From Rhizophagus clarus (lineage: Eukaryota; Glomeromycota; Glomeromycetes; Glomerales; Glomeraceae), in NCBI GenBank assembly GCA_015698045.1, contig BLAL01000047.1, positions 496,001 to 560,000 on the forward strand: a stretch of DNA of 64,000 bases, read 5' to 3'. Positions 39,209 through 50,697 of the stretch are shown one piece after another. Numbering within the stretch: position 1 is the first letter of the stretch; each line of letters opens with the position of its first letter. Made by a program: the position numbers and the translations under genes. Under the pieces are notes generated by a model. That model saw nothing but the letters and a program-made list of their open reading frames with translations. It made no database searches and was not told where the DNA came from.

Positions 39209-40616
39209 ATGTCAGCGCTTATTTCTTCTACTGAAAATTTTAAACTTATGAAGACAATCGAAGGTAATTTTGTTTAGCTTTCCATGCAGGAATTTGCTAA
39301 ATCTCACTGTAGGTGATCACTCGCAGGAATTTTTTTTTTTTTTTAAACGAAATATTTATTTCATTATTATTCCGATAAAGTATATTTGGTTTTATTCTCT
39401 CATCATTCTTAAAAAAAAAAAATTATATGTATATTTACATCCTCTAATATCAAAGTATAAATACATCCAAAATTAAGTGAAAATCATCTGTGGTAATGTT
39501 TGCCTGTCGTGAGATTTAGCAACGTATATGATATACAGTATATTAATTAATAGGATACTGACTTATTTTTGATAATTTAAGATTGGGATGTTGTAGATAA
39601 TATTATAGTTAATAATATTATTGATGGTGATGAAACTGATAATAATATTATTGATAACAATATTATTGATAACGATAAAACTGATGTTGATGATAATGAT
39701 TGTCTTGAAAGTAAGTTTTTAGCTAATTTTCCGTTGCACTAATTATTGTATATTAAATTGCATTTCAAATTTTATAGCGATATTATCACCAGAGCAAGTT
39801 CGAGAAATGCTTAATGAATTTGGTTTTGATAGCGAGGAAGTGAAATTATGGAATGAGCCAATTAAGATTCCTCTTGGTGTTTCTATGTCACCTTTTGTAA
39901 TTCGCGAAGTTATTCTTTCTGGTTTACACTTTCAAGATATTGAGGAATATCCAGAAATTGCATATGAATGTAAAAAAGGGCAGATTCCTAAATGGGTATC
40001 TCAAAAAGTTCAATCTGTTAATCCTGGAAGACTTATACCTGGAACAGGAACTCCTGATAGATCCTATCCGGATTATATATCAGTGTATAGATTTCAAAAG
40101 CCTTCAAAAAATAGAGATCAAACAAAAATCCTTGATCCATTAAAGATTAATCTCAATAATAGCAATCAGCATTTCTTGTACCGTGGAATACGTACATTGG
40201 ATATTATCCCTGTGTTCCTTTTAAGAGTGGCACTAGCACCATCAGTAAATAATGAATTTGGTCCTGGTATTTATTGCACTCCTAATTTTGATCTTGCCGT
40301 TGAGTATGCAGGAAGAAATGGCGCAATTTTAGTTTTTGATTGGTCTAATTTAGATGGTGATTTCACAATTAAAACTTTGACAGATAGAGAATGGGAAGAT
40401 ACTGTCAAAGGTTGGATATGTGTGGATGATGATAGTAAACCAGGCCCACCACAATTTGATGAAGATATTATTCAAGGGCCTGTTTCCAAAAATCATGGGA
40501 GTATCTATAACTGTAGCAAACCAATTCAATCACAGGATTTACAAGTTGTTGCAGTGACACCTAGCGGTATGAATGCAATGGCAGAACGTTTATACGCAAT
40601 TATTTATCTTTATTAG
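39209..40616 (+). CDS. ADP-ribosyltransferase-like protein with acidic Asn-rich N-terminus
   Basis: Three exons, 39209-39263, 39582-39710 and 39778-40616, join in phase to 340 residues. The start MSALISSTENF lies just before a perfect phase-1 donor. Exon 2 encodes a low-complexity acidic repeat (NNIID and DNDKTD units). The C-terminal 270 residues carry FLYRGIR, then FGPGIYCTPNFDLAVEYAG, then an AILVFDW strand and a late QSQDLQVVAV strand. This order resembles the ADP-ribosyltransferase fold: an Arg or His on the first strand, GxGxY with an A..YA helix, and a last catalytic strand. If so it would transfer ADP-ribose from NAD+. The position of the final acidic residue is not obvious (Gln is seen), so it could be an inactive or atypical member. 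No signal peptide. Splice sites are canonical. Confidence 0.65.
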
Positions 40617-40930
40617 TTAATTTTCTTTCCTCTTTCATGTTTCTTTTAATTGCTATTTATAATTATCCTTTTATTTTCATTAACCAGAAGGACAATACTT
40701 AATTTTTTTTTATTTGAAGCAAGAGAACAATATTTTTCTATTATTTATATATAATCAATAATAATATATAATAATATTTCAATTATAATGCAGCGGAAAT
40801 ATACAAATCCAACAACAATGTATCAGAAAAATTTAAAAATAAATATTGCTACTTTGTTAAATTTGCCAAAAATACTTGTTTATAACATAATCAACCAAAA
40901 TAGAAATAAATTCAAAAATAACATTCATTA

Positions 40931-41180
40931 TCATAAGCAGAATACTAACCCACAATTCAATTCAGGCATTTTCGCACCAGTAAGGTCCAATGGCGTAACC
41001 CACCTTATCTTAACAACTAATTCGTCAGATTCAGGCCTTAAAACAATAAATTCATGTTCACTTAAATATTTTTTATAATCTTTATTTCAATGACATGATC
41101 TTCCACATACTGATGTACAAATTCCAGAAATATCCTCTGCTGGATTACTTCCATTGAATAAGAACAGTAGTTACGCATGG
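40931..41180 (-). pseudogene. Decayed coding segment converging on the ART-like gene
   Basis: A minus-strand frame reads FNGSNPAEDISGICTSVCG, then RSCH, then TGA at 41089-41087, then NKDYKKYLSEHEFIVLRPES and a hydrophobic/charged stretch ending KMPELNCGLVFCL and stop at 40931. The composition is typical of protein. TGA would be Trp by one base change. Further upstream the frame shifts. It has Cys spacing like a small zinc site. Family unknown. Confidence 0.35.
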
Positions 41181-41189
41181 TTTTACGTC

Positions 41190-41989
41190 CAGTTTTTCCC
41201 ACACATTTTCATGAATAACCTTTGACACACACTTAATTTTTACATAGTATAAATTGGTGAAATGTTGTTATACCGTCCACTTAAAAAAAGACAGGATTAG
41301 ATATCTCTGCACAGATAGAAGATCAGGGCAAAGATCTTTAAAAATAAACGCTGTACTCCTTTTAGGAGAAAAATTCATTTATGTGGTGATCTCTTACTAA
41401 ATATTATATCTTCATAGTACAAAAATCAATTTACATAATGAATTTACGTCCCGATTTAGTTTCATAATCCAAATTATAACTGAAAATAAAAATTCTTTAA
41501 TTTTTTCTTTGCAATTCAGTATATAAACCAACATAAAAACAGAGATCGGAAAATTATACGAATTGCAACCTATTTTTCGTACTATAGCGAAAAGAAAATT
41601 CAAGAAAATTGAACTAATAATATAAATAAACTGATACTATGAGCTAGAGAGATCAAAAATTATGATTGATTATTTTTTACTGAGACCTTCTTAACCTCAA
41701 AAGATGAGAAATAGTCAAAATTGACAAAAATGAATATTACAGCAAAAAACTTTTATGAAATTTAAATATATAAATCATCGAAAGATTTATGAAGAAATTT
41801 CTTTCTCCAACAATAAAACTAGTCAATTATTGGTTTGAATCAAAATAAAGATATTTTATTTATTAAAAATGAACATGAATTATATTCTTACTTGCATTAT
41901 TAGGTTACATATCTGCAGAGATTTAGAGAACGAACGCACTCATGGGTAAATTTTACAATATTATTACTCTATGTAGTTCTGTATCATTT
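41190..41989. other. Intergenic
   Basis: No coding region supported. Moderately A+T-rich with no clear repeats. Confidence 0.4.
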
Positions 41990-42150
41990 AGATATGATGT
42001 ATATATGTGTTTATGTGGTTTTGTAGCCTTTTTAAGAAGTAAAGTGTGTACGTATTATAATCCTTCTGCCTTTTTTATAAAAAAAAAATCGTTTACTTTT
42101 CACAAATAAATTTCTTTAAAATAAATTCGTATCATAGAATTAAAGAGTAA
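41990..42150 (+). pseudogene. Inverted fragment of F-box 3' region
   Basis: This resembles the F-box downstream DNA at 22545-22740 in plus orientation: atgtggttttgtagcc, agtgtgtacgta, and tcgtatcatagaattaaa versus tgtatcatggaattaaaa. The neighbouring relic at 42265 is on the minus strand, so the copy has been rearranged. Confidence 0.5.
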
Positions 42151-42264
42151 ACTAACTTAACTAGTACATAATTATTATATATAATCTAAACGAACCACAT
42201 TATTTTATATGATTTTCTTAATTCCTTTTTTTTTCTTTTTTTTTTCCTTTTTATTTATTTCTTT

Positions 42265-43015
42265 TTTCTTCACGATAAGAAAGAAGTGTTTTTATTACAA
42301 TAATGCTTAAAAATTTTCTACAAAATATCTATCACAATCTTTACAATTTTGGTCGTTTAAGCGAATAACTTGCATTTATAACACGAATTAATGCGTGACC
42401 GTGACAAATATCACATTCTTTAATTATTCAGAATAAAGAATTTGAACATTTCCTTCATCACAATAAAATGTGTCTAAAATCTAAATCACAGCTCATACAA
42501 AAATTATTTTGTACCAAACAGTAGTATCCACATTCCATAGTAAAATATTATATTTCTCTATATATCTTACAAAGATCTAAAATAAGAAATCAGTACTTAA
42601 AAAATACTTTTTAAGAATAAAATCATAGCGATATCAAGTTGAATAGATTTTCAGTACTTAATGTTCTTAACGTTAACGTTTTATTAAGATCCGTATTTAT
42701 AAAGAACACCTAAGATCAATAAAAAGATTTTGACTCATAAGAGATCTCGTATCCATAATCTTACACCAAAGTATTCTTAATTAATTTCAATACAGATTGA
42801 AGAGGCTAACCCATGTTAAAGCCGTCCCTAATTCACGAAGAGATAAACAATTAACAATCTTTTAAACCATTTTTGTAAATTTGGAAACCATTAGTGGATT
42901 TTCAGAAGCACAATTTACAGTTATAAATCTCAAGCATATCTAATAAATTATACTTCTTAAATAAATTAATTATACATTCATTTTTGATTTTATGAACTCA
43001 TATGCGGAATTGTTA
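42265..43015 (-). pseudogene. F-box/Cys-rich gene relic 3
   Basis: The reverse complement matches the intact F-box gene from the segment around ISSIPHKLRRIDDKS through the LRR-like part (cttcgtgaattaggg and acggctttaacatgg are shared) into the Cys-rich exon. The Asn-rich start and F-box are missing. Many stops, frameshifts and a deletion near the exon junction. It lies directly downstream of kinase D in the same direction, as relics 1 and 2 do for B and C. Confidence 0.85.
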
Positions 43016-43300
43016 TATTAGGAATAGACATTTGGGTATATGAGTAAATTATGAATTACGTAAAATTGTAAATTACTTTGTAATAAAGGATTCTGATGAC
43101 ATAATCATAACGTCAGACACACTTAACATTTAGCAAAATTGATTGAACATCATGATTAGATCATAATGGCCACCGCTATAAGTCTATTTTTATTGGATAG
43201 ACCTAATTTCAATTTTTTTTTTAAAAAAAAAAGAAAATAAAAAATAATAAATTATTATTTAAATAAAACTTTAATAATTTTAATATAGGTAAAAAAGTTT

Positions 43301-43370
43301 GATTATTTAATTACAAACTAAGAAATTTCTAAGAAATCTTACTACTCTAGTCTTAGTGTTTAAATAATTT
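43301..43370 (+). repeat. Kinase 3' flank element (copy near D)
   Basis: The fullest copy: attacaaactaagaaattt, ctaagaaatcttactactct, agtcttagtgtttaaataat. It starts about 130 bases past the kinase D tail stop, the same spacing as at kinase A. Confidence 0.75.
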
Positions 43371-43502
43371 AATAAAATATTTTATAACAAGTAATAAAAA
43401 TAATCGCCTTGATCAAAGCTGATAGATCAGAATTTATAACCCGGAAATAATAAAATAAAGTATACGTGATTAATTAGCGTGATCGATCAAGTTTTGAGTC
43501 AA

Positions 43503-45831
43503 TTAAATATCCATATCTAGAAAATTATTTATTAGAAATTAATAACTTAACCTAAAAATATTTTCATGAAATAAAAAGATTTTTTACCATCAGGAATTTC
43601 CAATTCATCTTGTTCTTCAGAATGAAAATTTGGGTTATTATATATATCATCTTCATCATCTTTAATAAAATAAAATAAAATAAAATGAAATTATAATAAC
43701 GTAAAATTTGTCACTATCTTATTAATAGATATATAAATAGTACTTACCATTTATATTAAAGTTAGTATTTGATCCTTTTATTTGTTGTATTGCCTCTTTT
43801 TTATAATTATTTGTATTATCTAAATTATCAAAATAAATATTAAATAAAATAAATTTTACATTTAATTAAGAATTGCATTTTAAATAAGAATATTAGCTTG
43901 TTTATTTACCATTCCTTATTTGCAGTTTTTCAAACATTTTGGATAATCTCTTACTATTAGCTAAAGTTTAGAAAATAATAATATTTTTTTCTTATTTTTT
44001 TTTTTTTAAAAAAAAAAAGCATAAGTAAAAATTACCAACCTTTAAAAATATTACTTATTTTTGATGTTCTGCTATTTTTTTGACTATTTGATTTATTTAA
44101 ATCATCAACTAAGGAAAAGGTAAAATTAATAAATATCTTATATAAAAAGTTTAGTACCGTTTTAAAAAAAATACTTACTATTGTCAGGAATATTAAAATC
44201 ATATGATTTACTATGAAATGCTATTCAAGATAAAAAAATATTTTAATCAAATAGTGTAAAAAAGATTTTAAATAAAAATTGGTTTAGTTTACATTACCTT
44301 CAAGTTCTTCTATTGATTATTTAATATAAGAAAGAGTGATATTTATTAATATTATAATATTTATAATATTTTTGAATTAAAAAATATATATTACCTGCAG
44401 TTGCATTTCTTGGTTCAGGTAGATTTTCAAATTGATGGATTTTACTTGTAAATAATCTGCTATTTGTATTACTTGTTGAGCTATTTGTTTTATCAAATTC
44501 TAAATTACTATATATTTCTGGTTGAAGTGATTCATCTGTCATACTTTGATAATATAAATTCATATCTCTTATTTTTATTGTAAGTGCTTCAGTATCAGGT
44601 CTTTTTAATGGATCAGCATCCCAACATTGTTCCATTAAATTTTTATACTCAACTGGAGTTCCTAATACTATTTTTGGTCTGATACCATTGATAATATTCA
44701 TTGTAAGATCATAATCATGTTCATAATTAATAAATGGAGGTTGTCCTGATGAAATTTCCCACATAAGCATTGCAATACTATAAATATCAGATTTAAAAGT
44801 ATATTCTTTTCCATTAATAACTTCTGGTGCTATGTAAGGAAGATTTCCATATATACATTTTGATGATTTATTAGCAGGTCCACAAAATCCAAGGTCACTA
44901 ATATACCAACCACTATTAAGTTGCGAATACAATATGTTTCCTGAATGCAAATCTCTATGAATTGCATTCCCTTTATGAATAAAATAAAGTGCCCTAATAA
45001 TTTCAAAAGTAATATTGATTTTTTGTTTCCATGTAAGTTGATTATGATTTTTTTGTAAATATTCTCTTAAATTTATATCCATTTTATTCATAACAAGCAT
45101 ATAATTTCCATTTGATACATTTTGTGTTAAACCAAAACATTGGACAATATCTGACCATTTATTGCTTATAGTCAAATGCGTTTAAAGATTAAATATTATA
45201 AAACTGGTTAATTATTAAATTCTCTGGACATTTAGATTACCTCTTCAAACCAACTTTGATCTGCACTTTCAACATTTTCTAAACTTTTAAGAATTACATA
45301 TTGATCACCAACTCTTATTAATTGTTGTTTTTCAGGATCCCATTCTTCATATTTTCCATCAATCCAAACTGCTGTATAAATTTCAGAGAATCCCCCTTTT
45401 GTTAGATATTTAATATTCTTTAAATTATTGAATGGAATCCATTCAATTATGTTACTTGGCAAGAGTGTTTCAGTTTGACAATTCTGGATTAAATTATCGA
45501 TATCATCATTTCCAGACGTCCAATTTGAAAAATTTGATTTTAAATAATTTTGAACACAAAATTCACAATATAATGTAGCTAAACATTCTTTTTTGCAATT
45601 TTCACAAATTCTTTTTGTTCCTGAATTTTCAAGAATTTTATCTCGATCATAACCTCTAGTCATCCAATTTATTGCATAAGTTTTTTCATCTTTTGTAAGA
45701 GAGTTATCAGCAAGAACTGTTTGTTTCCTAAACTCATATCGTTTGTGAATATCATTGTAAACATCATAATCTATTAATGCGTGTGATCTAGCAAGCGCTG
45801 CAGTAACAAGTTCTTTTCGAATAGCAGACAT
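43503..45831 (-). pseudogene. Kinase D: mosaic TKL-type kinase, intron 1 acceptor deleted
   Basis: Exon 1 is 45831-45241 (197 codons, Cys knuckle and Lys182 present), with a good GTAATC donor. Exon 2 should start at the equivalent of 15260 in kinase A. Here, however, 16 bases are missing between 45180 and 45181, removing the TTTTCATAG acceptor and the first codons of exon 2. No other AG restores the frame, and intron retention stops after two codons. The rest is intact: exon 2 to 44395 with HRDLHSGN, DLG and APE, then 44309-44298, 44220-44179, 44108-44040, 43960-43910, 43819-43748, 43659-43588 and 43516-43503. Exon 1 and intron 1 resemble kinase A. The part after the catalytic loop, the tail and its introns resemble kinase B, so D looks like a recombinant. 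A separate kinase-only product from an internal Met cannot be excluded. Confidence 0.75.
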
Positions 45832-45881
45832 TATATTTAAAATATGCTCTAAAAGTGACGGATATTTTTATAAATTCACAA

Positions 45882-45933
45882 TTACAACGGAGTTTTATAT
45901 CCGAAATTAATAGTGATGAACTCCAGTCTGCAT
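45882..45933 (-). promoter_or_regulatory. Shared kinase promoter element (copy D, long form)
   Basis: The minus strand reads cagactggagttcatcacta, then aatttcggatataaaactcc and gttg, ending about 56 bases before the ATG. The ttcagcc end found at A, B and C is absent here. It is still present although the gene behind it is broken. Confidence 0.7.
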
Positions 45934-48900
45934 ACCACTCATGTTACTCATGATCTCACTAGAGTATCACCAGTATCACCTTAGCAGCATAGTAAATCTT
46001 TGCGAGCGAATAATGAAAATAGGGAAAATAAATGAATAAAAAATATTTCATACATGGAAAAATAATCCGAAATAATTACAATAATTCATTTAGGCTGAAT
46101 AAAAGAACTTGGTAATAATTTGAATAATTTTAAATTACTATTAAACTTATTTAGTTTACGATTGACAAAGGATAACTCTGGATATTAATCTCTATACATT
46201 TAAGGAAATTAAAATAAGCTTATTTTCCCTAATAAAAACCATTCTTCAAAATGATTTTTGTCCGGCCTCTTCAGGGACAAATTTATAAATTTATTTATCC
46301 CACGCAAAACGCATTTCCGCAAAAATCACCATTTATTTATTTATTTAATGTTAGGACTGATCGTAATATTATTAATACAAAGTAAAGAAATCTATTAAAG
46401 AAAACTATATATACTAATATCAAGATATCAAACCCCACATGCAAAAATCGTCACGTTTTCTTTCCTATTTATTTTCAGTCACGCGCACACTACACCGCGC
46501 TCGCGACAAATTTTAACATTTTCCTATGATCCAGTTTCACAATAATGTGAAATCAGATAAGAAATTATACATGTTATAGTAAAAAGAAATTCAAAAACAT
46601 GGATTCGTTAATAACTGATATTGTGGGCAACGAGAAATTAATACATAGTACATAATTATGATTGAAATATCAATAATTTAAGGAGACAAACTTTGTTTAA
46701 TGTCCAAGCGATGAAATGCTTGGTGTGTTTATTCGTAAAATTTTAAAGAATACGAAGTACAAGAAAATTATATTTCGATAAAATTTCTAGCAGCTTTAAT
46801 ACAATTAATTGATTGAATCAAAAAGAAAAATTATTTTTTATATTAACAAATATACGATATATTATTCCTCTTCTAACTAATATGAAAATTTAATGTCAAA
46901 GAGTGCGTGCAAAAAGATCTCAACATTCTAAATGAGTAATAATATTATGAAATTGCAACTTGTTTAGGCGTCTAGATGATATGTAGACGATAAGCGTTGC
47001 ATGTTAGTTCTTTTCTAATGAAACAATTGAAACATGTAAACTAAAGAGAGACTAAAATTTTGATGAGTTTATATTTCATTGAATATAAAAATAGGTTAAG
47101 AAAGTACAGAAACTATAACTAATTTAACAAAATAATTACCAATATTAACTTTTCACTGAGTCAACGTCAACAGTAATGATATGATTTTTTTGTCTAATCA
47201 TTAAAAATTTTTGACTTTCATTACAGAGGTTTACAAAATAATTTAATAACGATAATTTTAGCATTCTTTTTTATAAAATTCCCTCTATCAGATATAAAAA
47301 TAGGTTTCTTGTAATATATAGAATAAATAATAAATTAAAATAAATTATTTTATAGCAAAATTATTCAAAAATACATCATAAATGCATGTTTTTAGTTGGT
47401 ATTGTATTATTTAATTTAATTCAAAATAACTTTTATCATTCACCAAATATAAAAGCGAATGAGGATTAACCGATTCAATGTTAGCAGAGAATAATTATTC
47501 GGATTATATTGTCGAATAATAACCAAAAGATTAACAAATTTGGTTACTACTAGCTATTTTTATTCAAAGTTATGTTATTATTTATCAAAGAGTACCCATT
47601 TTCAATGGTTTATCAATGTGCTATATGAAATTTATGGACGTTAAAAGGGCGCAGCATAATCACGATCCAGAAAATCATAATTTTTACGTGTAGTTTAAAT
47701 CTAAATATTTTGATTACTAAAGGTACAGTATAATATAAGTTTGGCTTGGCTTAATGAAAATTTTTACAGATGGAAATCATCAAAGACGACGAAAAAATCT
47801 GCTGACAAATGTCCTCATAGTCTAAAAAATGCGATCGAGGAGGAATTTAATGTGCATAATGTGTTCCACATAAAATGAAAATTGGAAAATACTGTAACAT
47901 TATTGTTAAGCAATATCCACATTATATAGTTCTATTGCACGTCGAAGAATATGATTTCTAAACGAGAAAGAATTTAAAACAAACGCTCGTCACTACTCTA
48001 AATGCTATAAATTCGAAAAATAAGTAGATTTTTGCACAATAAATTATTAAATTGTGAAAACATAATCCGGTTAGGTTGTTATGAAGACTAAATTTTTTTC
48101 GTCCTCTTATTTTCTTGCAGTTTATAATTTTTTCAATTTTTTTTTGCGTACATCCGATGATCACGTGCACTACACATTTCGCGTTGATCCAGAACACAAT
48201 GTTACAGTATATCGATCGATGCTATCTTTTTTATTATTATAGAATAAGTAATTTATTAATTATATAAACCTGCCGAGAATAAACGTTTCATAACAATTTA
48301 TTAAACACGTCTAATTATTCATATAAATTTATTGAGTTCCAACTTTGCATTTAATGGAAAACACAATTTGAGGAAAATCATTAGGAAATATTTTATAATA
48401 TTATGTTCAATTCATTTCATATTAATCTTAAGTTTTACTAATTTTACTTTTAAACTTGATAATAATGAACGAATTATCACATTATTATGTATCCTAAATG
48501 ACATAAAATTAACACATAAAATAAAGGACAATTAATTATTATATGTTATATTCTCAAAAATATTTTTTACAAAGGAAGATTCAAAATAATTTAAAATTTT
48601 TCATGGTAATGATCTAATGAAAAATTTCATTTTCTATTATATTATATGAACCTTTGTCTACATCTTCAAACATAGGTACGGATATGTATTCATTAGTAAG
48701 TGTAACATAATCAAGTAGTCATACCATACATATACTCATAAAAGTAACCATCTTACAGACCACAAAGTGGTAGATGATCGTTACTTTTCGTTTTATCGAA
48801 ACATAATTCGAACATATTGCCAATCCCTGCTTTTGTTAAAATAATTATTTTGTGAAATAAATGCCATAAATACGTAACGAAGTTGAAGAAATTTAAATTG

Positions 48901-49280
48901 TCAAGTAACAAACAATAAACATTTGTAACTGAAATTATTTGGATAAGCAAGTAAGAACATTTAGGAAAAAAATAATTCTATTGAGTCTTTTATGTGATGA
49001 TAAATCGAACTTATATATAATTAACCAACAATAATTATATCTGGAATGACATTTTAATCAAATTAATAAAGATTGCCAATTGGAAAATAATTATATTCAC
49101 GCTTTAAGCTAACAATTCAAATGCCAGATGCAATTAATTAAAAGATTCGACGAATGGGATAATTGTTCAATAATAATTATGCGGTCATACTTTATTGTCG
49201 TTGTGCAAATACCATAATTCTATTTTCTATTTACATAAGCGGGGTAAACACTCCGTCTGCTAGTACACGTGTAATCTATC
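45934..49280. other. Long intergenic stretch
   Basis: No gene supported. A small patch of G+C-rich words lies at 46470-46520 (cacgcgcacactacaccgcg). Short open frames on both strands have biased composition and no splice support. Confidence 0.4.
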
Positions 49281-49284
49281 ATTG

Positions 49285-49508
49285 TTGCGCAACAATCCAC
49301 TACGCATACTATTACTTATTGTATAACGTTCTACAAGCTGAAGTATTAATAACATATGCAAGATAAATTTCATTTAAAAATTCATTTCAAGCCATAAATT
49401 GAGACTATATAGAAAAATGGCGCATAATATACGAGTTTATTGCGCGACAATCCAATGCGCCATCTGTGCGACAATCCAATACGCCGTTGCGTGACAATCC
49501 ACAGATGA
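49285..49508. repeat. Short repeat: gcgacaatccaat units
   Basis: Three adjacent units built on gcg(c/t)gacaatccaa(t)rcgc start at about 49441, 49465 and 49488 (23-24 base period). A diverged unit (gcgcaacaatccactacgc) lies at 49287. The unit ends are themselves complementary (tgcgc/gcgcc), so each may fold. Too few and too uneven for a CRISPR array. Confidence 0.6.
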
Positions 49509-50113
49509 TCTTACCATGGCCAAGTGCTATTTAATAATAAGACTGAACGGATGTTTTGGACGCTCACCTTCAATGTAAATCTTTGCTCATAACGGTGAAA
49601 CCTAAAGTTTAAAAAAACATAAGTGTTACTTGATTTGGAAATAATTAAGAATATTTAAAATTAAAATGAATGGAAGTTAAATTAATAAAATAATATAAAG
49701 ATAAAAATAATATAAAAAAACCTTTTTATTTTATAAATTCATTATTATTTGACTTTTCACTCGTTAAAATAAATTCAAATTTTAAACTGTAATATAAACT
49801 TCTTAACTTTACCATTATACTTGTTTTCTATAACATACTAAATTTAGCTGTCATTTATCCAAATTTAATATTGGGAAATACAGACGCCCGCTTCCTAATG
49901 CGGAATTGGGGCAAATTTGAGGTTTGAACCAATATTGCACAAAACTTGAATTGGGGCAGAATTCGATGTTCAAAAACCAATAGTACCCCAATTTTGCCTT
50001 TATTCCAAATCGGGAAACATTCGGAGTATAAAAACACAGGTCCATTTTGCGTAAAGCTCATTTTTTTTTCTGAAAAAAAGAAAAAAAAAAAGAAAAAAAA
50101 AAAATTATTAGTC

Positions 50114-50697
50114 ATGGGAAATATCACTAGTAAAAAAATCAAAAATTTTGAATTTAAACTAAAAAAAAAATTTTTTAAAAATAATTTAATTGGCACCAAC
50201 AAAAATCATCAAAATCTTGAATCAAGACTAAATAAAGAATTCTTTACTAGTACATCCTTTCAATCTGACCTATTCACAGATTTAACCTCTGAAGTTACCA
50301 AGCAACGAAAGATGAAAAAAATACTGTGGATACCTTATAATAATTTTAATGACATAACCTATATCAACGAAATCAACGAAGACGGTTATTTAAATTATTC
50401 TGCCAGGTTGAAAAGCAAACCTAAAAGAATTAAAGATATAAAGATTATTTTAAAGGAGCTAATTAATTCGGAAAAAATGACACAAGAAGATTTAAAGTTG
50501 GTAAATATATATATATATATATTAATTTTTTAGGGCTTTTTACCATATATAAAAATTTAATTTACTTATTACAGACTGCAGTTGAATTTGAGTATAACGA
50601 CAAAAGAAATGTAACCGAAATTTTGGGAATTTCTCAGAATCCAATTACGCTCAATTACGTTATAGTTGTTGACTTTTTATTCTCTGGACAATTATAA
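50114..50697 (+). CDS. N-lobe-only pseudokinase with MGN start, paralog 1
   Basis: Two exons, 50114-50500 and 50575-50697, give 169 residues. The start MGNITSKK fits an N-myristoylation signal (Gly2, Ser6), suggesting membrane attachment. Residues 30-75 are helical and charged. LWIPYNNFNDITYI then matches the WIPY...NIKYL entry to the N-lobe of the neighbouring kinases. NEDGYLNYSARL stands where the glycine loop KGGFSEIYTA would be. ILKELINSEKMTQ stands for the strand-3 Lys/helix C region, and LGISQNPITLNYVIVV for the strand 4-5 region (GLTQ...NYMLV). The protein then stops: there is no hinge, catalytic loop or DLG. It is not a kinase; it could bind kinases or act as a decoy. A TATA-like gagtataaaaac lies at 50023-50036. 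A poly-A tract sits just before the ATG. Confidence 0.75.

Noticed and set aside
40788..41078. 96-codon plus-strand open frame after the ART-like gene
   Set aside because: It overlaps the better supported minus-strand relic, and its composition follows A-rich DNA.
49441..49505. Possible CRISPR array
   Set aside because: Only three uneven units with no regular spacers, in a eukaryotic nuclear context.
49855..50202. 115-codon minus-strand open frame
   Set aside because: It is antisense to the start of the MGN gene and includes the poly-A tract read as poly-Phe.
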